DNA of 30,031 nt from IMG/VR virus record IMGVR_UViG_3300021171_000038, positions 1 through 30,031 of that record; one strand, 5' to 3'. This DNA is from a virus. The translations under genes were made by a program, and so were the position numbers. The notes under the pieces were generated by a model, which was given only the letters and a program-made list of their open reading frames with translations, was not told where the DNA came from and did not search any database. The stretch's first letter is position 1. Each line of letters opens with the position of its first letter. Below, in pieces: positions 11,505 to 18,184 of the stretch.

Positions 11505-12449
11505 ATGAATTTCGAAAAGCCCCGCTATCGCTGGAATGGCGAAAAAGGAAAGTACATCATTATGGCAAATGAAGTCGCGAGAACAGAAAGCGCAGAGGTT
11601 CCTCAATGGATGAGGGCCGCCTCGACCGGCGCGTCGATGGGCAACATCGACCAGAGCGATCTCAAGCCGCCGCGGCTTAAGATCCTAGCCGGGCAGTCGC
11701 CGGAGATCATGGACCGCACGCCAGGGGCCCAGGTCGGCAACTTCTGGATGACGATCCTGAACATGGATTTCGGCCCCTCGGTCAGCGGGACGCCGATCTT
11801 CCTGCGCAAGAGCTACCAGCTCTGGGCGCCGAAAGGCCTCCCTGGCGATGGCGGCCAGAAGGGGCCGCTGGCGACCGCCTCGGACGGCATCCATTGGGAT
11901 GTGCCGAACCAAGTTTTCGAGGTCCGGTTCCCCGGCAATCCGCGCGTCTACAAGTGGCACGTCAAGTCGACGGTGTTTGAGAACAAGATGCATAAGTTTG
12001 GGTCGAGCCAAGACGACAATCCGAACTCCAAACCCGCGGCCACGCTGACCTATGACGTGCTGTGGCTGATCGACCTGCCCAACGGCAAGAAGCAATTGTG
12101 CGTGTTCACCAACGCCAGGACGGGCATTGGGCCGACCCAGAACTTCATCTCCACTGCCCGAGCGATGGGGGTTGATCAGTATTTCCAACGCTACAAGATC
12201 GTCAGCCAGCGCAAGACCGGGCCAACCGGCGACCCCTACTACACCTACGAATATCAATATCTGGGCAATCTGCAGACGGAAGCGGAGGGGATCGAGGCGA
12301 AGGCCTTGTATGACCAGTACGCCAAGAGCGGCTTCGTCACCGACTTCGAGGCCGAGGCCGAGACGATCAACGCCGACAAGCCGCCTGCGGGCCGGTACGC
12401 GAACACCACCCAGGCGCCAGCGCACGACCAGGACGACATTCCATTTTAA
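11505..12449 (+). CDS. SSB-like single-stranded DNA-binding phage protein (predicted)
   Basis: A 314-residue protein; ATG 11562 would shorten it by 19. It belongs by appearance to a widespread phage family: SDLKPPRLKILAGQSPEIMD near the start, then AQVGNFWMTILNMDFGP, YQLWAPKGLPGDGG, ASDGIHWDVP, NSKPAATLTYDVLWLIDLPN and a 'TARAMG' segment. No oligonucleotide-fold motif can be proven by eye. The last residues, DQDDIPF, reproduce the acidic tip of bacterial SSB (E. coli ends DFDDDIPF). That tip recruits host repair and replication proteins such as RecO, RecQ, PriA and Exo I. A disordered linker precedes it (NADKPPAGRYANTTQAPAHD). Together these make a single-strand-binding role likely, though unproven. 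The neighbour at 11015 is probably co-transcribed. Strong hairpins follow the stop. Confidence 0.7.
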   Translation: MNFEKPRYRWNGEKGKYIIMANEVARTESAEVPQWMRAASTGASMGNIDQSDLKPPRLKILAGQSPEIMDRTPGAQVGNFWMTILNMDFGPSVSGTPIFLRKSYQLWAPKGLPGDGGQKGPLATASDGIHWDVPNQVFEVRFPGNPRVYKWHVKSTVFENKMHKFGSSQDDNPNSKPAATLTYDVLWLIDLPNGKKQLCVFTNARTGIGPTQNFISTARAMGVDQYFQRYKIVSQRKTGPTGDPYYTYEYQYLGNLQTEAEGIEAKALYDQYAKSGFVTDFEAEAETINADKPPAGRYANTTQAPAHDQDDIPF

Positions 12450-12452
12450 GAA

Positions 12453-12471
12453 CCCCCTGCGTCCCAGGGGG
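12453..12471 (+). terminator. GC hairpin after the SSB-like gene
   Basis: CCCCCTG (12453-12459) pairs with CAGGGGG (12465-12471), 7 bp with a five-base loop CGTCC, four bases after the TAA. The stem is very stable, but no T-tract follows (TAGAAG), so it may work as a 3' end protector or Rho-linked terminator rather than an intrinsic one. Confidence 0.5.
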
Positions 12472-12473
12472 TA

Positions 12474-12524
12474 GAAGAGGTCCACCCACATCAATCGCCC
12501 CCCGATTGCTGGGTGGGCCTCTTC
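12474..12524 (+). other. long composite hairpin before the second gene train
   Basis: GAAGAGG (12474-12480) pairs with CCTCTTC (12518-12524). The stem continues through a T-G wobble and CCACCCA (12482-12488) with TGGGTGG (12510-12516). An inner stem CAATCG (12492-12497) with CGATTG (12503-12508) is capped by a CCCCC loop. About 21 pairs form in total with one small internal loop. The spacing places it just upstream of the Shine-Dalgarno AAAGGGGGAA and ATG 12540. A terminator/attenuator, an RNase III processing site or a leader element are possible. Confidence 0.55.
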
Positions 12525-12539
12525 GCAAAGGGGGAACGC

Positions 12540-12746
12540 ATGCCACAGCTCAGTCCAGAGAACTACGTCAAGGTTACGGCGATCGTTAACCATGGGGTGA
12601 TCAAGCTCGCTCTGCTCGACGCCTACCCAGAGCTTTCGCGTAAAGGGCAGGAAGAGATGATGATCGAGATCCTCGGCCTGATGGCGCGCCGCTACGGCTG
12701 CGAGATCCGGCGGTTTATTGTCGAGGAGCACGACGATGGAGAATAA
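12540..12746 (+). CDS. small hypothetical protein
   Basis: A 68-residue protein behind a good Shine-Dalgarno (AAAGGGGGAACGC before ATG). Helical with an acidic tail: VNHGVIKLALLDAYPELSRK, then GQEEMMIEILGLMARRYGCE. It opens the second plus-strand train of genes. The following gene starts 11 bases before its end. No family recognised. Confidence 0.65.
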   Translation: MPQLSPENYVKVTAIVNHGVIKLALLDAYPELSRKGQEEMMIEILGLMARRYGCEIRRFIVEEHDDGE

Positions 12747-12903
12747 ATGCGAGGGGTTCACTCGCCCGCAATGCGAACCATGCCCGAACGAGGATACTCG
12801 CGTGGTGCGCGTCGCCACGGTTGAGGGTGATGAAGACAAACGCCTCTGCGCGGTTTGCATCGCGCATCTTTTGCCCCAGCTCGGGCAGGGCGGCTGGGTA
12901 TGA
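12736..12903 (+). CDS. small putative zinc-binding protein
   Basis: A 55-residue protein with two Cys-x-x-Cys pairs, C13/C16 (PQCEPCPNED) and C38/C41 (RLCAVCIAHL), plus C5. This suggests a single zinc-ribbon-like site. The rest is acidic. It is coupled to the next gene by ATGA. The target (DNA, RNA or protein) cannot be told. Confidence 0.6.
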   Translation: MENKCEGFTRPQCEPCPNEDTRVVRVATVEGDEDKRLCAVCIAHLLPQLGQGGWV

Positions 12904-13154
12904 AGTTCGTCAACATCGGCAAAAACAAGCAGCTGATCGAAGTGCCCGAGACGTGGAAGGAGGCCGAGGACATGGCCACCCAGGCGCTCGGGGCCTATTA
13001 CGACGAGCGCGGTCGCAACGTCCTGCGCCTGTCGATCGCCACCCGCATCGCCTACGGCATGTTTGGCAAGCAGACGATGGCGTCCGATCCGACCACGGCG
13101 CTGCTCTACCTGATGCAGCGGATCTGCATGCGCAAAGGGGCCGGGCTTGACTGA
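12900..13154 (+). CDS. small hypothetical protein
   Basis: An 84-residue protein: MKFVNIGKNKQLIEVPETWK, then helical EAEDMATQALGAYYDERGRN and RIAYGMFGKQTMASDPTTAL. Start shares ATGA with the preceding stop. No recognised domain. The 3' end overlaps the following TTG-started gene by eight bases. Confidence 0.65.
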   Translation: MKFVNIGKNKQLIEVPETWKEAEDMATQALGAYYDERGRNVLRLSIATRIAYGMFGKQTMASDPTTALLYLMQRICMRKGAGLD

Positions 13155-13536
13155 TCGGCGCACCAAGCTGGAGAAGATCCGCGCCCTGGCTGAGGATCCG
13201 CGCGCCAACCCGTATATGCGGGAGATGGCGCGCAAGCTCCTGCCGCCGGAGCCGCGACCGAACAAGCGCAATCCTGGACTCCAGCCCTCGTTCGACTACG
13301 AACGCTACACCTTCATGGACCTCAGCAACTGGAGCCGAACCGCCAATGGCAACCGCAGCCATGTCGTCACCCACAAAAACAAGGCTTACAGAATTGTTTT
13401 GTTTGAATACAAGAGCACCCAGGATTATGGCTGGCTGCGGATTGGCGTTGGCGATCCTCTGCGGGATTTTTCGGGCCGGTTCTACAGCCTCGGGGAGGCG
13501 CACAGAGACGCATGGACCCAATTGATGAAGCTCTAA
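13147..13536 (+). CDS. hypothetical phage protein (129 aa, TTG start)
   Basis: A 129-residue protein. The only start near the junction is TTG 13147, overlapping the previous stop. The N-terminal helix pair (TKLEKIRALAEDPRANPYMR, then EMARKLLPP) resembles the short 'KLEKIRALA' repeat seen at the start of DUF2786 and several phage proteins. The C-terminal part (AYRIVLFEYKSTQDYGWLRI; GRFYSLGEAHRDAW) looks like a small alpha/beta domain. Function unknown. Confidence 0.65.
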   Translation: MTDRRTKLEKIRALAEDPRANPYMREMARKLLPPEPRPNKRNPGLQPSFDYERYTFMDLSNWSRTANGNRSHVVTHKNKAYRIVLFEYKSTQDYGWLRIGVGDPLRDFSGRFYSLGEAHRDAWTQLMKL

Positions 13537-13721
13537 CCTACCCCTTCGCCGTCACTCTGTACGAGGTGTTGGAGATCGTTGTTGAGCACATCGACAAGGC
13601 CCAAAACACTTCCGACATGCTAAGGATCGGGGTTCACCTGAGGATGGCCAGCCGGGCCATGCGGTGCGCTCTGGAGATCTACGGCTCGCAATTAGAGGTG
13701 CTCAACAAGGAACCGAAATGA
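13512..13721 (+). CDS. small helical hypothetical protein
   Basis: A 69-residue helical protein (FAVTLYEVLEIVVEHIDKAQ; LRIGVHLRMASRAMRCALEI). It begins 25 bases before the end of the preceding gene and ends in an ATGA with the next. No motif recognised. Confidence 0.6.
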   Translation: MDPIDEALTYPFAVTLYEVLEIVVEHIDKAQNTSDMLRIGVHLRMASRAMRCALEIYGSQLEVLNKEPK

Positions 13722-14116
13722 ACACGTATGAAATCACCTTCAAATGCCCGAATAAGGAGAGCTTCATCGAAATGATCGAGAAGGTCGGGCCGGTCGCCGG
13801 CACGATGCAGGTCATCGTCAGCAAGATCGTCAGGGAGACGGGCGACGCCACCCCGTCGCTTAGGCCGCGCCGGGAGCATGGGCCACCCCAACCGAAACGG
13901 GTGCGCAGCTCGAAGGTCAACGACACCATCCTGGCGACATTGGGCGAGCAGGGCGAAGCCAGCGCCAAGGATCTGAAGGACGCCCTGGAGCGCGCTAACC
14001 TATCGCCGGGCTCGCTCTCGACCGGGCTCGCGGCGCTGCAGAAGAGCGGTCAGATCGAACGCGTTCGTGAGGGCGTTTACGGCATCGTCGGCAACCATCA
14101 GCAAGCGGCGGAATAA
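13718..14116 (+). CDS. winged-helix DNA-binding protein, copy 1 of a paralogous pair
   Basis: A 132-residue protein with an N-terminal alpha/beta part (YEITFKCPNKESFIEMIEKV), a basic linker (PRREHGPPQPKRVRSSK) and a C-terminal winged helix (residues ~68-125). The latter reads ILATLGEQGEASAKDLKDAL, LSPGSLSTGLAALQKSGQIE and RVREGVYGIV, with the typical 'AL...G...+V..G.Y' wing. The gene at 16147-16536 has the same layout and a clearly similar C-terminal domain, so they look like duplicated regulators. A function in controlling phage or host promoters is inferred. Confidence 0.75.
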   Translation: MNTYEITFKCPNKESFIEMIEKVGPVAGTMQVIVSKIVRETGDATPSLRPRREHGPPQPKRVRSSKVNDTILATLGEQGEASAKDLKDALERANLSPGSLSTGLAALQKSGQIERVREGVYGIVGNHQQAAE

Positions 14117-14293
14117 ATGACGGACCCGATCAAGCAATTCGCCAAGACGTTGGACGCGCACATTCGCGCTCATGTCGAAAAGCACGATCTGGTCCTCATC
14201 GAAAACGACCTCCTGGTTGCTCACGATCCGCACACAGGCCGCATCGTCATCACCTTCGAAGTGGTCAAGAAGATCCTGAAAGCGGCTGAGTGA
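14117..14293 (+). CDS. small hypothetical protein (58 aa)
   Basis: A 58-residue protein: MTDPIKQFAKTLDAHIRAHV, then EKHDLVLIENDLLVAHDPHT and VITFEVVKKILKAAE. It starts at the base after the previous TAA and its TGA overlaps the next ATG (TGATG). The fold looks alpha/beta. Function unknown. Confidence 0.6.
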   Translation: MTDPIKQFAKTLDAHIRAHVEKHDLVLIENDLLVAHDPHTGRIVITFEVVKKILKAAE

Positions 14294-14655
14294 TGGACGA
14301 AGCGACCCGAAAACGCGAACTCGTCAGGGAGATCAATGCTCTCCCCGGCGGGTACGCGCGGCGGTGGGAGGACCGCTGGGCGACCGGGCTGTTGGATCTG
14401 GTGATGAAGCTACCCGGTCATCCCATCCTCTGGGGCGAAGGGAAGATTGTCAGCGGCAACCTTTTCTTCCCCACCGAGCGCCAGTGGGTCGAAGGCAACC
14501 GGATCATCGCCGCGGGCATGCCAGCGGTTCTGATCGGCTGGAAGGCGCGCAACATGTACGTCAGTCCATGGGTCGAGCAGGCCGACATCCGCACCTGCTT
14601 CTACGGCAGCGGGCAATGGGTCGGCGTGCTGTTCGAATATCTGAAGGGAACCTGA
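14293..14655 (+). CDS. PD-(D/E)XK-like small nuclease (VRR-NUC-like, tentative)
   Basis: A 120-residue protein. It contains the spacing of a PD-(D/E)XK nuclease: TGLLDLVM (D35), a strand ILWGEGK (E49, K51), then TERQWVEGNRIIAAGMPAVL with Q64. The order 'G..D / E-x-K / Q....+....G.....I' is that of the VRR-NUC and related Holliday-junction or repair nucleases. These residues would bind Mg2+ and cut DNA. No zinc or other domain. GTG 14290 is an alternative start. The SNF2 helicase two kilobases downstream could be a functional partner, as VRR-NUC and SNF2 genes are often found together in phages. The family call is from motif reading alone. Confidence 0.6.
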   Translation: MDEATRKRELVREINALPGGYARRWEDRWATGLLDLVMKLPGHPILWGEGKIVSGNLFFPTERQWVEGNRIIAAGMPAVLIGWKARNMYVSPWVEQADIRTCFYGSGQWVGVLFEYLKGT

Positions 14656-14969
14656 TGAACCTCGATGACAGCCTTTTCGAAGACATGAGCGCGCTCGCTC
14701 AGGGGCTAAAATTCGCATTTCGGCGCGGGAAAAACTGGGAGACGTTGCCGCCAGAAAGCAAAGAGGCGCTGGAGCTGATCGCGTCGAGCCTCGCTCAGAT
14801 CCTGACCGGCAATCCGAGCGACGCCAGACGCTGGGTCGACATTGCTACGCTAGCCAATCTTCGCAGCAAGGCGCTGGAAGGTTCGCTGGAGAAGAGCGTT
14901 GCTCAGACGCGCGTCATCACTCCAAAGAACCTGTTTGATCCCGCCCCGCGCCCGCTCGGTGACGCATGA
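14655..14969 (+). CDS. hypothetical protein (104 aa)
   Basis: A 104-residue protein, helical in its central part (LFEDMSALAQGLKFAFRRGK; ESKEALELIASSLAQILTGN). It is linked by TGATG to the nuclease-like gene and by ATGA to the next gene. No recognised motif; the Pro-rich end FDPAPRPLGDA is probably disordered. Confidence 0.65.
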   Translation: MNLDDSLFEDMSALAQGLKFAFRRGKNWETLPPESKEALELIASSLAQILTGNPSDARRWVDIATLANLRSKALEGSLEKSVAQTRVITPKNLFDPAPRPLGDA

Positions 14970-15163
14970 AGCTCGTCGAGATCCTAGCGCGCTGTGAAAC
15001 CGCTTACGGAGAGATGGTGGCGATGCGCGCTCAACTCGAAAGCGACACCTCAGATGAAACCGCCTTTGCGCTCGGTCAGGCGCTCGGCGCGGTCTACCGA
15101 GCAAAAGGATTGGTCGAGCGCGACCTCAAGCTGCAGAAAGAGCAGGAGGAGGCCGATGCGTAA
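14966..15163 (+). CDS. small helical protein
   Basis: A 65-residue acidic helical protein (LVEILARCETAYGEMVAMRA; DLKLQKEQEEADA). It overlaps the next gene by eight bases. No family recognised. Confidence 0.6.
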   Translation: MKLVEILARCETAYGEMVAMRAQLESDTSDETAFALGQALGAVYRAKGLVERDLKLQKEQEEADA

Positions 15164-15506
15164 CCTGCGCGCCCTCGACGCCTTTCGCATCCCCGACACG
15201 CCCACCGAGCACGCTGACAGCGAAGGCGCCTTCCTGATCCCCTACCCGCTCGCCGGAGAACAGCTGCGCTGCCTCGCCAGCAACCACGCGGGTTGGGATC
15301 ACCTTTCGGTCAGCCTTCATGTCAGTAAGCGCACGCCAACCTGGGCTGAAATGGAGTACGCCAAGCGCACGTTCTTTCATCCCAACGAAGTGGCGATGCA
15401 GCTGCACGTCGCCGAGGACGAGCACATCTCGATCCACCCCTACGTGCTCCATTTGTGGAGGCCGCACGACGTTAAGATCCCGCTACCACCGAGGATGATG
15501 GTCTGA
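15156..15506 (+). CDS. DUF7694-like phage protein
   Basis: A 116-residue protein. It has the phage-typical string GWDHLSVSLH, then TPTWAEMEYAKRTFFHPNEV, AMQLHVAEDEHISIHPYVLH and LWRPHDVKIPLPP. I recognise this 'W+H.SVS.....TP.W.EM..+k..F......Q.H........HP..LHLWRP' layout as a domain found in many phages and prophages (DUF7694). Its biochemical role is unknown. It is coupled to the XRE-type gene by TGATG. Confidence 0.8.
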   Translation: MRNLRALDAFRIPDTPTEHADSEGAFLIPYPLAGEQLRCLASNHAGWDHLSVSLHVSKRTPTWAEMEYAKRTFFHPNEVAMQLHVAEDEHISIHPYVLHLWRPHDVKIPLPPRMMV

Positions 15507-15820
15507 TGGCTAAAGGCTTCACCTACAAAAGCTACTCGTTCGTCGACAAGGATCCGATCATCGACGAAATCCGCGGCGTCGTGCAGCTGAGCGGGTTCTC
15601 CTACAAGAAAATCGAAGAGGCCTCTGGCGTCACCTCGAAGACGCTGCACGACTGGTTCGACGGCGAGACGCGCAAGCCGCAGGCCGCTACGCTCAACGCA
15701 GTGGCGCGGGCGCTGGGCTACAAGCTCGGCTTCGTCCCTTACGAGGCGGCCTCTGTCGCTCAACCCACGCCGTCTATGGGCCACGTCGTTCGCATGGCGA
15801 AGATCCGGAGGGCGAAGTGA
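15506..15820 (+). CDS. XRE-family helix-turn-helix regulator
   Basis: A 104-residue protein with a Cro/C1-type DNA-binding domain at about residues 18-75: IIDEIRGVVQLSGFSYKKIE, then EASGVTSKTLHDWFDGETRK and PQAATLNAVARALGYKLGFV. In this fold 'SYKKIEEASGV' is the first helix pair and 'SKTLHDWF' the recognition helix. It probably binds phage or host operators as a dimer. No peptidase domain of the LexA or CI type is attached, so it is not a self-cleaving repressor. The inverted repeat at 10952-10993 is a candidate site. Confidence 0.8.
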   Translation: MAKGFTYKSYSFVDKDPIIDEIRGVVQLSGFSYKKIEEASGVTSKTLHDWFDGETRKPQAATLNAVARALGYKLGFVPYEAASVAQPTPSMGHVVRMAKIRRAK

Positions 15821-16044
15821 TCTGGAACATCATAACCATCATCTCGATGTGGGCCTGCGTCCTCAGCGCGCTCGCCTGCGCGATCGCGATCAACGGAGTC
15901 ATTCGCGTGACGCGGCGATCCAACGTCGAAATGAAACTGGCGCTGGGCGCTCTCAACGACGCCTACAGAGAAAGCTGGGAGATCGTCCACGCTGACCTCG
16001 ATCTCTTCAATCGCCGGATCACTGAACTGGAGAACCGCCTATGA
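15817..16044 (+). CDS. small membrane protein with cytoplasmic/periplasmic coiled tail
   Basis: A 75-residue protein starting at GTG (overlap GTGA). A single N-terminal transmembrane helix (IITIISMWACVLSALACAIA) is followed by a charged helical tail (YRESWEIVHADLDLFNRRIT). The layout is that of a small membrane-anchored phage protein, for example an i-spanin-like or superinfection protein. There is no neighbouring lipoprotein with a lipobox. Confidence 0.6.
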   Translation: MIWNIITIISMWACVLSALACAIAINGVIRVTRRSNVEMKLALGALNDAYRESWEIVHADLDLFNRRITELENRL

Positions 16045-16157
16045 ACTGGTTCCCCATCCTGCTTGGCCTCATCGCCTTCGTTTGCATGTGCCTGCCGTGC
16101 CCTCCGGTCCGGGATTGGCTCGACGGCATGGACAAGGAACCGGGCGATGACTGTTAA
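16041..16157 (+). CDS. mini membrane protein (38 aa)
   Basis: A 38-residue peptide: MNWFPILLGLIAFVCMCLPC, then PPVRDWLDGMDKEPGDDC. One hydrophobic helix with four cysteines in the whole peptide and an acidic tail. It starts in ATGA overlap with the previous stop and the next gene starts inside its end. Holin-like or modulating function cannot be judged at this size. Confidence 0.45.
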   Translation: MNWFPILLGLIAFVCMCLPCPPVRDWLDGMDKEPGDDC

Positions 16158-16536
16158 ATTCAAGATCGGGTTCACCATCGACGGCGAGACGCTGTTCGGC
16201 CTGATGTCGAAGTTCCTGCCGATCGACGATCTCAGCGTCGAGGAGATGGTCGAGCGTCAACCCCGGATCCCGATCGAGGCGATCGCGCACGCCGTCAAAC
16301 ACATCACCAAGCCCAAGCGAACCGCGAAGCGCGCCTCGCCAGGCCCCAATCTGGAGAAGGGCCTCAACGGGATCATCATGGCCGCCCTGTCTAGCGGGCC
16401 TCAAAGCGCGAAAGATCTGCTGCCCAAAGCTGTGGCCGCGGGCTTCTCACCTAACTCGGTCACTTCGCGGCTGGAGGAGCTGCGCAAGTTCGGGACGATC
16501 GAGCGCGTCGGCGATGGAACGTGGAGGAAAAAATGA
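16147..16536 (+). CDS. winged-helix DNA-binding protein, copy 2 of a paralogous pair
   Basis: A 129-residue protein sharing the layout of the gene at 13718. The N-terminal alpha/beta part is VKFKIGFTIDGETLFGLMSK, the basic linker KPKRTAKRASPGPN and the winged helix IIMAALSSGPQSAKDLLPKA, then SPNSVTSRLEELRKFGTIER and VGDGTWRKK. The S-A-K-D-L, S-P-x-S and IERV positions match the first copy. It immediately precedes, and overlaps by ATGA, the SNF2 helicase gene. A DNA-binding or adaptor role is inferred. Confidence 0.75.
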   Translation: MTVKFKIGFTIDGETLFGLMSKFLPIDDLSVEEMVERQPRIPIEAIAHAVKHITKPKRTAKRASPGPNLEKGLNGIIMAALSSGPQSAKDLLPKAVAAGFSPNSVTSRLEELRKFGTIERVGDGTWRKK

Positions 16537-17930
16537 GCACGCTTGACCCGGTCCAGATCGCGGGCCTCGATTTCGCCAGGGGCAAGCCCGGCGTCGGCTG
16601 GTTCATGGAGCAAGGGCTCGGCAAGACCCTGACCGCGCTGACTGAGTTCGAAGGCCTGACGATCGCCGAGGAGGCTGATCGGCTGATCGTGATCTGCCCC
16701 AACACGTTTAAGGAGGGCTGGGTCGACGAAATCGAGAAGCACGAATTCGACTTCGACGTCCATGTCTTCGAGTCGGCCAAGAAGAAACAGGCGGGGCAAT
16801 TTATCAACAGCTTGCATGAGCGCCCGCCGGTGTTCATCCTGAACTACGAAGCCATCCGCAGGCCCAACGTGCTGCAGGCGATGGTGCTATGGGCCAAGCG
16901 CGGCAAGGCCTATTTGGTGATCGACGAGAGCATCCAGATCAAGAGCAACAAGTCCGAGCAGACCAAATGCGTCCACCGGCTCGCTCCGATCTGCCGCTGG
17001 GTGCGCTGCCTGACTGGGCGCCCGCAGACGCAAGGACCACAGGATCTGTGGGGGCAATTGCGCGCGCTCGGCCTGTTCCAAGATCGGAACTTCTACGCCT
17101 TCCGCGGCCTGTTCTGCATCATGGGCGGATGGCAGATGCGCGAGGTGGTGCAGGCCAAGAACACCGATCTCCTGGCCTCGATGATGACCCCTGTGGTGTT
17201 CCAGGCGAAAAAGAAAGACTGGTTGCCATCGTTGCCGCGCAAGGACTTCACCATTCGCGACTATGCGATGTCGAACGAGCAGGCGCGCCAATACGCCTCA
17301 ATGGAGCATGAGTTCCTACTCGCCATCGAGGAAGGCTATGTCACAGTCGACGTGGCGATCGCGAAATATGAAAAGTTGGCCCAGATCCAAACTGGCTTCG
17401 TTTACGATGAACATGGTGACGCGCATCAGCTTGTGCTCCCCGATGAGAACCCGCGTCTCAACCTTCTGCGCCAGCTTCTGGAAGAGGAAACTGAGGGCAA
17501 GGTGTGTATCGTTTATCGCCACCGGCCAGTCCTCGATATGCTGGCCAACGCGCTGGGCGGCGGCGCTTGGATCAAAGGGGGGATGAAAGCGGACGAGGTC
17601 GAGGACCAAAAGCGGCGCTTCAACACCGACCCCTTCTGCCGCACCATCTTCCTGCAAGCGGAAGCCTCCAAATACGGCCACACCCTGCTCGGCGGCCCGG
17701 GACCGGATGATTTATGCCGGACGATGATCTTCTTTGAAAATAGTTACAGCGCCGACACCAGGGACCAGATAGAAGATCGGATCCACCGGCGCGGCCAGAC
17801 GGGCGAATATGTGTCGTACATCGACCTCTCGGGTTCGGATCTCGACCGGCGGATTGTCAAAGCCCTGCAACGAAAAGACGCGCTCTATCGTTCAGTGTTC
17901 AAGAACCTCAAGGTCGCGGAGCCAGCATGA
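16533..17930 (+). CDS. SNF2-family DEAD/H-box helicase
   Basis: A 465-residue protein. Motif I is WFMEQGLGKT (K31, T32); motif Ia region LIVICPN lies near 51-57. Motif II is LVIDES (131-133, DES in place of DEAH) and motif III CLTGRP (TGRP instead of the usual TGTP, near 159-164). Motif V/VI appears as DQIEDRIHRRGQTG near 411-424. The order and the R-I-H-R-x-G-Q box are diagnostic of SNF2-type translocases. These use ATP to move on double-stranded DNA; small phage versions are common and act in replication, recombination or anti-restriction. About 465 residues is a minimal size with no accessory domains. The start is the ATGA overlap with the upstream winged-helix gene. Confidence 0.9.
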   Translation: MSTLDPVQIAGLDFARGKPGVGWFMEQGLGKTLTALTEFEGLTIAEEADRLIVICPNTFKEGWVDEIEKHEFDFDVHVFESAKKKQAGQFINSLHERPPVFILNYEAIRRPNVLQAMVLWAKRGKAYLVIDESIQIKSNKSEQTKCVHRLAPICRWVRCLTGRPQTQGPQDLWGQLRALGLFQDRNFYAFRGLFCIMGGWQMREVVQAKNTDLLASMMTPVVFQAKKKDWLPSLPRKDFTIRDYAMSNEQARQYASMEHEFLLAIEEGYVTVDVAIAKYEKLAQIQTGFVYDEHGDAHQLVLPDENPRLNLLRQLLEEETEGKVCIVYRHRPVLDMLANALGGGAWIKGGMKADEVEDQKRRFNTDPFCRTIFLQAEASKYGHTLLGGPGPDDLCRTMIFFENSYSADTRDQIEDRIHRRGQTGEYVSYIDLSGSDLDRRIVKALQRKDALYRSVFKNLKVAEPA

Positions 17931-18184
17931 GCTATCGCGTCCCTAGCACGCGCTGCACCAACTGTGGCAAGGATATGGACGCCGCCGATCCGACCAGCGG
18001 TGGTCGAGGACCGAAACCCGGCGATGTCGCGATATGTTTCTACTGTCATCATCTTATGGTCTATGGCGACGAATTGATCTTGCGCGAACTCACTGATCAG
18101 GAGATCAAAGAGGTCGCCGGGGAACCAGAGATCATCCTGGCGATGAAAGCGCTCGGTGAATTTAAAGCAAAGGAGAAACGCTAA
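17927..18184 (+). CDS. zinc-ribbon phage protein
   Basis: An 85-residue protein. C10-x2-C13 (TRCTNCGKDM) and C37-x2-C40 (ICFYCHHLMV) form a canonical four-cysteine zinc ribbon with a Pro/Gly-rich spacer. A short acidic helical tail follows. It overlaps the helicase stop by ATGA and the next gene by TAATG. Probably a nucleic-acid- or protein-binding accessory factor of the helicase; the partner is inferred from order only. Confidence 0.75.
   Translation: MSYRVPSTRCTNCGKDMDAADPTSGGRGPKPGDVAICFYCHHLMVYGDELILRELTDQEIKEVAGEPEIILAMKALGEFKAKEKR

Noticed and set aside
11685-13271. Minus-strand frame of 528 codons
   Set aside because: It lies opposite the SSB-like gene and several small coupled genes, is Arg/Gly/Val/Leu-biased in the way of reverse-strand shadows in GC-rich DNA, and crosses two intergenic hairpins.
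15817-16044. Spanin call for the small membrane proteins
   Set aside because: Single transmembrane helix and coiled tail fit, but no partner lipoprotein with a lipobox lies next to any of them.
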